The notes below the pieces were generated by a model. That model worked only from the letters and a program-made list of their open reading frames with translations, was not told the origin of the DNA and ran no database searches. Below, piece by piece: positions 1-6,131 of a stretch of DNA of 13,020 nucleotides. The stretch spans positions 1 to 13,020 of the forward strand of contig JAPLGH010000178.1 of the NCBI GenBank assembly GCA_026390285.1, written 5' to 3'. The stretch's first letter is position 1, and each line of letters begins with the position of its first letter. The position numbers were made by a program, and so were the translations under genes. The stretch comes from Caldisericota bacterium. Lineage in GTDB: Bacteria; Caldisericota; Caldisericia; Cryosericales; Cryosericaceae.

Positions 1-171
1 CAGGGCAGCCAGCTGGTGCGAGACGAGCGTCTGGCTCAGACCCGTTTGGCCGCAGATGCCGGCGACGTTGTCCTCACCGTCGCGGAGGGCAAGCAGGATA
101 GCCAGCCGCGACTCATTTGCCAGCAGCTTGTAGAACGATGTCAGTGCCTCGAGCTTCGTATTGGGTTTCAT
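1..171 (-). CDS. ArsR-family HTH repressor, N-terminal part (runs off window edge)
   Basis: Partial gene reading leftward; the 57 codons present begin MKPNTKLEALTSFYKLLANE. The pattern of a helix ending LLANESRLAILLAL, a short loop, then a helix-turn-helix whose recognition helix reads LSQTLVSHQLAAL (about residues 45-57) is the winged-helix core of ArsR/SmtB repressors (family knowledge). The equivalent family motif is LADPTRLRIL...LSQSTVSHHL. The dimerisation and metal or ligand-binding part lies outside the window, so the inducer cannot be told; one Cys is visible at residue 40. The ATG at 171 was chosen because it starts the conserved helix and lies just downstream of a strong promoter. 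No Shine-Dalgarno is present, which fits a leaderless or nearly leaderless mRNA. The start codon lies inside the 34-bp palindrome at 169-202, so autorepression is likely (inference). Confidence 0.85.
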   Translation of the reverse strand, partial: MKPNTKLEALTSFYKLLANESRLAILLALRDGEDNVAGICGQTGLSQTLVSHQLAAL

Positions 172-202
172 GATGATAGCATCATATGACAATACCATCA
201 TG
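169..202. promoter_or_regulatory. 34-bp imperfect palindrome, probable ArsR operator
   Basis: The outer arms are CATGATG (169-175) and CATCATG (196-202), and the centre is the perfect palindrome TCATATGA (182-189). Over the whole 34 bp, 26 positions obey dyad symmetry. It covers the -10 box, the spacer and the start codon of the adjacent repressor gene. That is where an ArsR-type dimer would block its own transcription (inference from family behaviour). Confidence 0.6.
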
Positions 203-208
203 TGTCAA
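181..208 (-). promoter_or_regulatory. Strong sigma-70-type promoter of the ArsR-family gene
   Basis: On the minus strand TTGACA (208-203), a 16-bp spacer and TATGAT (186-181) form a near-consensus promoter. Only 9 bases separate the -10 hexamer from the ATG at 171. With a normal start point the mRNA would have about 0-3 untranslated bases, so translation is effectively leaderless. The -10 box and most of the spacer lie inside the palindromic operator. Confidence 0.75.
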
Positions 209-223
209 GGGTCACTTCTGTCT

Positions 224-241
224 TTCCCGCGAAGGCGGGAA
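224..241. repeat. Dispersed inverted repeat of the ATTCCC-N8-GGGAAT type (copy 1)
   Basis: TTCCCGC and GCGGGAA enclose a GAAG loop. The element shares its core GCGAAGGC with the copy at 7656-7677. It lies between the 3' end of the lipoprotein gene and the ArsR promoter. It has no T-tract and is better read as a dispersed repeat than as a dedicated terminator. Confidence 0.7.
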
Positions 242-297
242 CCCTACCTCGGCCATATCCGCCTCAGCAGAATCAGGGAAGCTCTGCAGACGTACCC

Positions 298-675
298 CTA
301 CTTCTTTAGTGTTGTGACGGTTGTGCCTGAGGTTAATGTAAGTCCATTTCCCGAGATTGAGTATTCATAAGCCTCATTCTTGTCGGGAACATCTATCTCG
401 AGATGGGTCTCGTTCAGAATCTTGTAGGTACCATCGACCAATACCGTATTGAACGAGATGTCTTTCGTCGATTGGACATACGTTCCGTCCTCATGAAACT
501 CCCAAGTCTCGGACACGGTGTCCGTATTGACCGAATCGGCTGCCTGAACTAGCTTCCACGTGCCGACCAGAGGGTTCGAGGGATTTGAAGCAGCGGGCTT
601 GGCAGCACAGGCAAAAGTGAAGAGACTAGCAGCAATAATCAGTGACAGGACAACGACCAGGCGAACAGTCTTCAT
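298..675 (-). CDS. Small lipocalin-like lipoprotein, function unknown
   Basis: A protein of 125 residues. Residues 1-23 form a signal sequence (MKTVRLVVVLSLIIAASLFT then FAC); the Cys followed by a Pro/Ser/Asn-rich linker suggests a lipoprotein, although TFAC is an imperfect lipobox. The mature part reads LVGTWKLVQ, then WEFHEDGTYV, then GTYKILNETHLEI. This is the beta-strand signature of small bacterial lipocalin-like (lipocalin_4/5 or DUF4923-like) proteins, which begin with G-x-W and follow with F-x-x-D-G-x-Y. The ATG at 675 is preferred over one five codons upstream because AGGAAGG sits five bases before it and the signal peptide then starts normally. A candidate promoter lies at 723-751. 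It stands alone between the ArsR gene and a gene relic. The ligand is unknown. Confidence 0.75.
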   Translation of the reverse strand: MKTVRLVVVLSLIIAASLFTFACAAKPAASNPSNPLVGTWKLVQAADSVNTDTVSETWEFHEDGTYVQSTKDISFNTVLVDGTYKILNETHLEIDVPDKNEAYEYSISGNGLTLTSGTTVTTLKK

Positions 676-722
676 ATTGACCTTCCTCATCCACGAATTG
701 AGCTACTTTTCATTGCCCGATT

Positions 723-751
723 ATTCTATGGCGTCTCTCGAGCAAATGCAA
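723..751 (-). promoter_or_regulatory. Candidate promoter for the lipocalin-like lipoprotein
   Basis: On the minus strand TTGCAT (751-746), a 17-bp spacer and TAGAAT (728-723) resemble a sigma-70 promoter with a good -10 and a mediocre -35. The implied 5' leader to the ATG at 675 is about 40 nt and contains the AGGAAGG ribosome site. Confidence 0.45.
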
Positions 752-783
752 TTCCTCTCGGTTGCCGATGCCCCGCCAAGAAC

Positions 784-916
784 TCATCGCGGGCCGTGCT
801 GTCGTTCGTATCCCGTCAGTTCCACGTAGGCAAAGCCATCCATCATCTTCTTGTCGAGGAAATGGGTGCCGTCCAGGTCGATTCGATGTGCGAGCCCGCG
901 CGGAACCGTGCAGGTA
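784..916 (-). pseudogene. Relic of a CrtC/AttH-like gene 3' end (copy B)
   Basis: The minus-strand translation contains RIDLDGTHFLDKKMMDGF followed by AYVELTGYER. This matches the C-terminus of the intact gene at 7703-8773 (VDLDGAPFLDKKVLDGS then AYVELTGYER) in order and without gaps. The DNA is also alignable from about 803 to 900. The intact copy stops directly after YER, but here the frame continues five codons (QHGPR) to a TGA at 784-786. Upstream of the matched part there is no EWWYF or WHDHQWG motif and no start codon with a ribosome site, so only the tail survives. The rest of the stretch 676-1056 shows no convincing gene, and I found no clear promoter for the exporter operon in it. 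Confidence 0.7.
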
Positions 917-1056
917 TCCGACAGGCACGTGCTCTCACCGAATGGCGTTTTCGGAGTACAATGTGTGCCTTGTTGTCTGTGACATAACTGAAAGATTCGG
1001 GGAGAGTTGCTCACCCAAGAATGCCGCGTTTTGTGGATGATACGGGGGGAACACTG

Positions 1057-1938
1057 ATGAACGTCATTGAAATCAAGAATCTCACGAAGTACTATGGCAA
1101 GGCAAGAGGTGTCATCGACGTAAGCATCGAGGTTGAGCAAGGCGAGGTCTTCGGGTTCATCGGACCGAACGGGGCTGGCAAGTCCACAACCATCCGGACC
1201 CTGCTCGGACTCATCTATCCCACGAGCGGCAGTGCCAGGATCTTTGGCAAGAGCTGCACGACAAACCCCGAGGTGCGCGAGGACGTGGGTTACCTGCCCA
1301 GCGAAGTGTTCTATTACGACGGCATGAGGGTCATCGATCTGCTCAGATACTCGGCGAGTTTCTACAGGAAGGACTGCACGAAGCGGATCAACGAGCTGGC
1401 AGAGATCATGGACCTCGATCTGAAGAGGAGGATCGACGATCTCTCGTTCGGCAACAAGAAGAAGGTTGGCATTGTCCAGGGCCTCCTGCACGGGCCGAAG
1501 CTCATCATACTCGACGAGCCCACTACCGGCCTTGACCCGCTCATGCAGCAGACCTTCTTTGACCTCATCGATTCAGAGAACAAGAAGGGCGCTACGGTCT
1601 TCCTGTCTTCTCACATCCTCAGAGAGGTTCAGAAGATGTGCGAACGAGTTGCTCTCATTAAGGATGGAAGAATCATCAAGCTCGAAAGGATGAGCGCGCT
1701 GCAGGAAAACAACTTCAAAAGGATCAAGGTCGAAGGTCTGTCAAACCTGGACAAGACCATCTTTGACATGCCGGGCGTCAGCAAACTGGAAAACGGCGGC
1801 AAGACCGCGAGTTTTCTGTACAGGGGCGACATCAACAACGTCATCAGGAAGCTTGCTCAGACCGAGGTATCGAACTTGTCTATTGACGAGCCCGACCTCG
1901 AAGAGGTGTTCATGCACTATTACTCCAAGGATGGCTGA
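1057..1938 (+). CDS. ABC-2 exporter ATP-binding protein
   Basis: A 293-residue cytoplasmic ATPase that should power the two membrane proteins encoded next to it. Visible motifs are Walker A GPNGAGKST (36-44), signature LSFGN (129-133), Walker B LIILDE (149-154) followed by PTTGLDP, and H-loop SSH (184-186). The Q-loop position reads YLPSE, with Ser82 where Gln is usual. The signature deviates from LSGGQ. Both variants fit the NatA/YxlF/BcrA-like branch as I know it. Residues after about 210 form the C-terminal accessory domain typical of that branch. The ATG at 1057 is chosen over an in-frame ATG at 1021 because the homologous start MNVIEIKNL is there, with a GGGGGGAA site seven bases upstream. 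The stop is five bases before the next start. The substrate is unknown; drugs, peptides or sodium are family possibilities. Confidence 0.93.
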   Translation: MNVIEIKNLTKYYGKARGVIDVSIEVEQGEVFGFIGPNGAGKSTTIRTLLGLIYPTSGSARIFGKSCTTNPEVREDVGYLPSEVFYYDGMRVIDLLRYSASFYRKDCTKRINELAEIMDLDLKRRIDDLSFGNKKKVGIVQGLLHGPKLIILDEPTTGLDPLMQQTFFDLIDSENKKGATVFLSSHILREVQKMCERVALIKDGRIIKLERMSALQENNFKRIKVEGLSNLDKTIFDMPGVSKLENGGKTASFLYRGDINNVIRKLAQTEVSNLSIDEPDLEEVFMHYYSKDG

Positions 1939-1943
1939 ACCGC

Positions 1944-2744
1944 ATGAACATGTATCTGCACGAACTCAAGTCCCTGCGCAAGTCTACGATCATCTGGGTA
2001 TGTGCCATGATCGCGATCGCCCTCGTGTACCTGTCTCTGTATCCCGCCATATATCGTGACGGGGCGCACTTCAAAGACATGCTGGCGGGCTATCCCGCTT
2101 CCATTAGGGCTATGCTGGGCGTGACGGTCGACAGTGTCACTTCGCCTCTGGGTTTCTACTCGATGATCCTTGCGTTCGTCGTCCTCTGCGGAGGTGTTCA
2201 GGCGATGAATCTCGGCATGACTATTCTGTCCAAGGAGACGCGGGAGCGGACCGCCGATTTCCTCCTCGTCAAGCCCGTCTCACGTGCCGCTATCGTCACC
2301 GCTAAGGTTCTCGCAGCACTCACTGTGCTTCTGGTCACTGATGTGCTCTACTATGCCGTTGCTTCCACAATCGCCTCCATGGTCAAACAGTCGAGCTACA
2401 GCGGAGGCCTGTTCTTTATGATCAACCTCACGCTCTTCTTCGTCCAGCTCATCTTCTTCGCCATCGGAGCAGTCGTCTCAGTGTTCTTTGACAGGCTGAG
2501 ATCGGTGCTTCCGGTCTCGCTCGGCACGGTTTTTGGATGCTATATTGTCGGGGCGCTCGTCGCCGCCGGCAAGGACGACTGGGCCCGGTTCATATCTCCC
2601 TTCAGGTATTTCGACTATTCCTACATCATCCAGAACTCAAGATACGAGACACCGTATCTCATTACGGGCGCAGTCATCGTCGTCACGGCGGTTGTCACCT
2701 GCTACTTCGTATTCGCCAGGAAGGATATCCATGCCGTCAGCTGA
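1944..2744 (+). CDS. ABC-2 type permease, first of a pair
   Basis: A 266-residue integral membrane protein with about six hydrophobic segments, near residues 13-37, 70-95, 115-140, 150-178, 184-205 and 238-258. The cytoplasmic stretch KETRERTADFLLVKPVSRA is followed by AIVTAKVLAAL. This E-R/K-T-x-(D/E)-(F/Y)-L-x-x-K-P-(V/I)-S-R segment is the hallmark of NatB/YxlG-like ABC-2 permeases and probably contacts the ATPase. The following gene carries the same stretch almost unchanged, so the two permeases are paralogues that should form a heterodimer with two ATPase subunits. Its start lies five bases after the ATPase stop, with AAGGATGG inside the ATPase end as a spaced ribosome site, so translation is probably coupled. 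Confidence 0.9.
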   Translation: MNMYLHELKSLRKSTIIWVCAMIAIALVYLSLYPAIYRDGAHFKDMLAGYPASIRAMLGVTVDSVTSPLGFYSMILAFVVLCGGVQAMNLGMTILSKETRERTADFLLVKPVSRAAIVTAKVLAALTVLLVTDVLYYAVASTIASMVKQSSYSGGLFFMINLTLFFVQLIFFAIGAVVSVFFDRLRSVLPVSLGTVFGCYIVGALVAAGKDDWARFISPFRYFDYSYIIQNSRYETPYLITGAVIVVTAVVTCYFVFARKDIHAVS

Positions 2745-2777
2745 GAAGCTCTATGCGCTGATTGAGGGGGTCCGATC

Positions 2778-3584
2778 ATGAACATGGTCCTGAGAGAACT
2801 GAGAGCCAACACAAGGGCGCTGGTCATCTGGAGCGTCTGCATGTTCCTCTGTGTCCTGAGCGGCATGGCCAAGTTCACGGCCTACACGTCGGCAACTGCC
2901 ACGGGGCCTTCCATCAATGACCTTCTGAAGACAATGCCGACCTCCATAAAAGCCCTGTTTGGATTCGCCTCGTTCGACATGGCGACGATGTCGGGATACC
3001 TGGCGCTGCTGTTCATCTACGTGGAATTGGTCGCCGCAATTCACGCCGCCTTGCTGGGCGCCGGCATCATCGCCAAAGAGGAGAGCGACAAGACGACGGA
3101 GTATCTGATGGTGAAGCCTGTCTCAAGAACTGCCATCGTTACGTCCAAGCTTGTCGCTGCGCTGCTCAACGTTATCGTCATCAATGTCGTCACCCTTGTA
3201 TCGTTCCTCATCGTGGTCCCGCTCTACAGCAAGGGTAGTAACGCCTCCGGGGAAGTACTGATGATGACTCTGAGTATGTTTGTCGTCCAACTCATCTTCC
3301 TGTCATTCGGCGCGGCACTGGCTGCCAGCATGAGGAACCCGAGAGCTTCCGGTTCCATTGCCTCAGGGACAGTGCTCACGGCGTACTTCCTGGCGAGAAT
3401 AACCGACATGTCGGACAAGCTCAGATTCCTCAACGTGATCACGCCGTTCAAGTACTTCGACCTGGGCAGAATAGTCGCAGGCCATGGTCTCAACCTGGGT
3501 ATCGTTCTTCTCTCGCTTGCGCTTGTCGCCGCCTTTTCAGTTTTGACATATGTCTTCTACCAGAAGAGAGACTTGAACATTTGA
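2778..3584 (+). CDS. ABC-2 type permease, second of a pair
   Basis: A 268-residue integral membrane protein, paralogue of the preceding one. It opens with a charged MNMVLRELRANTRALVIWS and a first membrane segment. The coupling stretch reads KEESDKTTEYLMVKPVSRT then AIVTSKLVAALLN. Near the C-terminus FLNVITPFKYFDLGRIV mirrors FISPFRYFDYSYII in the first permease. Six membrane segments are expected. GAGGGGGT precedes the ATG by about six bases, and 33 bases separate it from the previous stop, so it is the last gene of a three-gene operon. No terminator directly follows; a long hairpin lies about 250 bases downstream at 3833-3869. Confidence 0.9.
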   Translation: MNMVLRELRANTRALVIWSVCMFLCVLSGMAKFTAYTSATATGPSINDLLKTMPTSIKALFGFASFDMATMSGYLALLFIYVELVAAIHAALLGAGIIAKEESDKTTEYLMVKPVSRTAIVTSKLVAALLNVIVINVVTLVSFLIVVPLYSKGSNASGEVLMMTLSMFVVQLIFLSFGAALAASMRNPRASGSIASGTVLTAYFLARITDMSDKLRFLNVITPFKYFDLGRIVAGHGLNLGIVLLSLALVAAFSVLTYVFYQKRDLNI

Positions 3585-3599
3585 CTCGATTCACAAGAA

Positions 3600-3832
3600 C
3601 TTCCAGATTTGGCCGGCCCTGCGCAGATCTGGAGACGCTTGTCATAAACCCGGTGGTCCTCCAGGGCACCCCCAACACCAGGGATCCGATCGGCAAGGCC
3701 TACGGGTACGTTGCGGCTATCGCTTTCATCAATTCATGGTGTATGAACACAAGATTCCGGTGTTCTATTCATACAGCCTTCAGGACTCCCCGTGGTCAAA
3801 GTCTGATGACTCACTCCACCCAGCAGGCGTAT
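3600..3832 (+). pseudogene. Possible gene relic with a frame change
   Basis: No intact gene lies between the exporter operon and the hairpin. From about 3611 to 3735 one plus-strand frame reads FGRPCADLETLVINPVVLQG then TPNTRDPIGKAYGYVAAIAF, with strong GC preference at third codon positions like neighbouring genes. From about 3728 a different frame reads FMVYEHKIPVFYSYSLQDSP and continues to the hairpin. This looks like a protein fragment broken by a frameshift and lacking both ends. I do not recognise the family. It could also be chance open frame in GC-rich DNA. Confidence 0.3.
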
Positions 3833-3869
3833 TGCTGAGCGGGTCATTACCAACTGACCCCGCTCAGCA
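3833..3869. terminator. Long hairpin between convergent genes, probable bidirectional transcription end
   Basis: TGCTGAGCGGGTCA (3833-3846) pairs with TGACCCCGCTCAGCA (3855-3869), leaving one bulged base and an 8-base loop TTACCAAC. It starts directly after the stop codon (3870-3872) of the minus-strand gene and lies downstream of the plus-strand exporter operon. Neither side carries a T-tract, so it is not a textbook intrinsic terminator. It may be an mRNA 3'-end stabiliser or a strong-stem terminator. Confidence 0.65.
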
Positions 3870-4628
3870 TCATTGATTGCCGAGAATTGTCTTCGCAGTA
3901 GTGATGACTTTAGGAATGCTCCCAGAGAAACTCATTTTGCCGTTGGAAAAGCTGAGAGATTTGATGTCCAGGCTCCCATAGCCACCACTTGTCAGTCTCT
4001 CATGAACGAAACCCTCAAAGGCGCTCTTGGCTTGGCTATAGAGTGCCTCGGGTACTGGTATTTTCCCGATATTCAGTTCTGACAGGTTGATGTCGAGTTC
4101 GTCGTCCTTGATCGACAACGTGCCCTTCACATACGCAGGAAATGATCCTCGCGGGATTTTGTACTTGTCCATTCCCTGGGCAATTGCATTGATTTCTTCC
4201 TGAGGCACGCCGGTTGCCTCGGCATACGCCCGAAGCCGGTCGACGTGAACGATCCCCGAGGCCTCGACTATGCCGTTCTCCCCGATTTTTACCTGAACAT
4301 CGGTAAAGGGATTGAACAACCAATCGGATTCCTGCCCGAGACGGGCAGTTATTTCTTTGTCAGTAAAGACATTGTCTACGGCTTGGCTTCCTTTCAGGAC
4401 AAAACTGCTCTTGATATCGGGCGCCGATTCCAGAACAACTCTTTGCACCCTATTCTTGGAAAGAATGGACTTGAGATCGGTGTCTGTGTACGTGACCCCT
4501 AACTCCCTTGGCTTGTCGGAGCCAAGCAACCTCGAGACCCCTGGAACAACCCCCAGGTATCCCAACCCCAGAATCACGGCGATGACGATGACTACCAGCA
4601 CTACCAGCAGTCTCCTAATGAATCTCAC
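3870..4628 (-). CDS. Membrane-anchored protein of unknown function
   Basis: A 252-residue protein starting with GTG. Residues 1-6 are basic (RFIRR) and residues 7-30 are a hydrophobic segment (LLVVLVVIVIAVILGLGYLG), so it is anchored with the remainder outside the cytoplasm. The extracytoplasmic part has alternating beta-like stretches: VQRVVLESAPD, DVQVKIGENGIVEASGIVHV, ELDINLSELNIGKIPVP, and SLDIKSLSFSNGKMSFSGSI. This repeated 'strand, then functional derivative, then strand' look recalls LmeA/DUF2993-type lipid-binding proteins, but I cannot assign it. GGAGG lies seven bases before the GTG, inside an overlapping small upstream frame (4615-4728), so expression may be coupled. A long hairpin begins at the base after its stop codon. 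Confidence 0.8.
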   Translation of the reverse strand: MRFIRRLLVVLVVIVIAVILGLGYLGVVPGVSRLLGSDKPRELGVTYTDTDLKSILSKNRVQRVVLESAPDIKSSFVLKGSQAVDNVFTDKEITARLGQESDWLFNPFTDVQVKIGENGIVEASGIVHVDRLRAYAEATGVPQEEINAIAQGMDKYKIPRGSFPAYVKGTLSIKDDELDINLSELNIGKIPVPEALYSQAKSAFEGFVHERLTSGGYGSLDIKSLSFSNGKMSFSGSIPKVITTAKTILGNQ

Positions 4629-4728
4629 GTGTCACCCTCCCCGCCAGAAAGAACGTATTCGGCTCCTGTTCCTGATCACAGAATCCTTCGCTTTGTGCGA
4701 TGCACAACATCAACGGGTTGTCTGTCAT
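4615..4728 (-). CDS. 37-codon small ORF overlapping the start of the membrane-anchored protein gene
   Basis: The frame starts ATG at 4728 and ends TAG at 4615-4617, encoding 37 residues that begin MTDNPLMLCIAQSEGFCDQE and end TREIH. A full GGAGG sits seven bases before the ATG, better than many real genes in the window. Its last 14 bases overlap the downstream gene, whose GTG and GGGGAGGG ribosome site lie inside this frame. That is the layout of a translationally coupled small protein or of a leader peptide controlling the next gene. It has two Cys residues (9 and 18) and no membrane segment. I do not recognise homologues; conservation would decide whether the peptide itself matters. Confidence 0.5.
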   Translation of the reverse strand: MTDNPLMLCIAQSEGFCDQEQEPNTFFLAGRVTREIH

Positions 4729-4762
4729 CTCAATACCTCCGTGAGCCGACCGTCGCTCATGC

Positions 4763-4785
4763 GCAACGTTGCTACGCGTAGTGTA
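4763..4785 (-). promoter_or_regulatory. Twin palindromes beside a weak extended -10 (candidate operator/promoter)
   Basis: GCAACGTTGC (4763-4772) and CTACGCGTAG (4772-4781) are two perfect 10-bp palindromes sharing one base. On the minus strand they directly follow TGATACACT, an extended -10-like element with the hexamer at 4785-4780. The predicted start point of the mRNA carrying the small ORF would then fall within the second palindrome. No good -35 is visible. Confidence 0.3.
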
Positions 4786-4812
4786 TCACGTTCTCTTCCA
4801 CCAGCATCATTC

Positions 4813-4890
4813 CTATCGTTCATGCCCTGTCAGCTCAACGTTGGCGAAGCCATCCAAGGCCTTTCTGTGAAGGAACCAGGTGTCGTCACT
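4813..4890 (-). pseudogene. Relic of a CrtC/AttH-like gene 3' end (copy C)
   Basis: The minus-strand translation reads DDTWFLHRKALDGFANVELT then GHER and a TAG at 4813-4815. This parallels the C-terminus of the intact gene at 7703-8773 (LDGAPFLDKKVLDGSAYVEL then TGYER and TAG), with the stop codon at the same place. Only about 25 codons are alignable and no start or upstream domain is present, so it is a decayed tail. With the small ORF and the palindromes it accounts for most of the stretch 4629-4967. Confidence 0.65.
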
Positions 4891-4906
4891 TGGGGACCGT
4901 TGCTCA

Positions 4907-4935
4907 TTGTCTTTTTTTCCAATCAGCGGTATGCT
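4907..4935 (+). promoter_or_regulatory. Candidate promoter for the DUF819 permease operon
   Basis: TTGTCT (4907-4912), a 17-bp spacer containing a T run, and TATGCT (4930-4935) match the sigma-70 pattern at four of six positions in each box. The leader to the ATG at 4968 would be about 26 nt and contains AGGAGG. Confidence 0.4.
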
Positions 4936-4967
4936 CGCTCAATGTTGCGTGTCCAGGAGGCTCGTGA

Positions 4968-6122
4968 ATGGTGATTCTGTTCTGTGTTGTTGCCGTGACA
5001 TTTCCTGCCTTGCTCGTCTACCTGTGCTATCGGTTTGCCCCCTTGCGAACAATCGGCACGGTGGTGTTGTGCTACATTGCCGGGATGGTCGTGGGCAACA
5101 TAGGCCTCCTGCCCAGAAGTCTCGCCCCTCTGCAATCTACCTTGACGAACTTGACGGTGGCGCTTGCCTTGCCGCTTCTGCTCTTCTCGATCGACGTGAA
5201 GAAATGGTTCAAAGTGGCGGGCAAGGGAATGCTCTGCATGCTGTTGGCGACGATCGCCATCGTGGCGGTTGCCTTTGCAGCCTACCTGATTGCGCGGAAA
5301 GGCGACACGGAGGCCTGGCAACTCGCCGGCATGGCTATGGGGATGTACACCGGCGGAACGCCCAACATGGCGGCCATCAAGGCCGCCCTGGGGGTACTGA
5401 GTCCCACCTATATTCTCTTCCTTACCTACGATACGGTTGTTTCACTTGTCTATATCTTGCTCATGTCCTCGGTGGCCCGGCCTTTCTTCCGCCTCTACCT
5501 GAAGCCTTATGAATCCCCTGCCTCCGACGGTGCGGTTGCCGCCGAGGGTGATGCGGATGAGTCAATCGAAGCCTATTCGGGCATGTTCAAGTGGGCCAAC
5601 CTGCCCGGCCTGGGGCTAGCCCTGTTGCTAAGCGCAGCTATCGTCGGTGTATCGGTTTTCCTGGCAGGGCTCCTGCCTGGATCGGCTTCCACGGCGGTAA
5701 CTATTCTATCCATCACCACCCTGGGTATTGGCGCTTCCTTCGTGCCTGCTGTCCGCAAGATCCGGAAGACCTTCCAGGCCGGCATGTACGTCATCTACGT
5801 GTTCTGTTTCGTAGTCGCCTCGATGACGAAGCTCGATAGCCTGATCCACATCGATTTCCGCGTCCTGGGCTTCGTGACCGGCTGCATATTCGGCAGCCTG
5901 TTTCTCCATTCTCTTCTCTGCCGCCTGTTCAAGATCGACGTGGATACCTTCATCATCACCTCTGTATCGGCTGTCTGTTCGCCACCTTTCGTGCCGGCGG
6001 TAGCCGCGGCGCTCAAGAACAAGGCCATCATCATCTCCGGCCTGACGACGGGCATTGTCGGCTACGCAATCGGGAACTATCTGGGCATTTTCTTCGCCTA
6101 CCTGTTCAAGAGCATTCCATAA
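4968..6122 (+). CDS. DUF819-family integral membrane protein (putative transporter)
   Basis: A 384-residue polytopic protein with about ten to eleven hydrophobic segments. Recognition rests on the DUF819 (YjcL-like) layout: an N-terminal VGNIGLLP motif after the second segment (about 41-48), the central block GMYTGGTPNMAAIKAALGV (about 124-142), and a C-terminal half with SITTLGIGAS, RVLGFVTGCIFGS, then SVSAVCSPPFVPAVAAALKN. The glycine-rich GGTPNM block resembles the discontinuous helices of CPA/gluconate-type secondary transporters, so transport is likely, but no DUF819 substrate is known to me. The ATG at 4968 has AGGAGG seven bases upstream. Only nine bases separate its stop from the PLP enzyme gene, so the two are co-transcribed and the permease may move a substrate or product of that enzyme (inference). 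A charged loop at about residues 183-206 divides the two halves. Confidence 0.88.
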   Translation: MVILFCVVAVTFPALLVYLCYRFAPLRTIGTVVLCYIAGMVVGNIGLLPRSLAPLQSTLTNLTVALALPLLLFSIDVKKWFKVAGKGMLCMLLATIAIVAVAFAAYLIARKGDTEAWQLAGMAMGMYTGGTPNMAAIKAALGVLSPTYILFLTYDTVVSLVYILLMSSVARPFFRLYLKPYESPASDGAVAAEGDADESIEAYSGMFKWANLPGLGLALLLSAAIVGVSVFLAGLLPGSASTAVTILSITTLGIGASFVPAVRKIRKTFQAGMYVIYVFCFVVASMTKLDSLIHIDFRVLGFVTGCIFGSLFLHSLLCRLFKIDVDTFIITSVSAVCSPPFVPAVAAALKNKAIIISGLTTGIVGYAIGNYLGIFFAYLFKSIP

Positions 6123-6131
6123 GGGGGAGAC

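Noticed and set aside
161..370. Plus-strand frame with FPRRREP text
   Set aside because: This is the usual chance translation of the ATTCCC-type repeat and it overlaps the ArsR promoter and the lipoprotein 3' end.
957..962. TACAAT as -10 box for the exporter operon
   Set aside because: No acceptable -35 lies at the right distance (CTCACC only), so I do not call a promoter there.
1021..1056. Upstream in-frame start for the exporter ATPase
   Set aside because: The 12 extra residues have no counterpart in the family and no ribosome site, whereas the ATG at 1057 has one and begins the conserved first strand.
784..1491. Long minus-strand frame of 235 codons across the start of the exporter ATPase gene
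   Set aside because: Most of it is antisense to the well-supported ATPase gene. Only its last 40 codons are meaningful, as the CrtC/AttH relic, and there is no ribosome site at its start.
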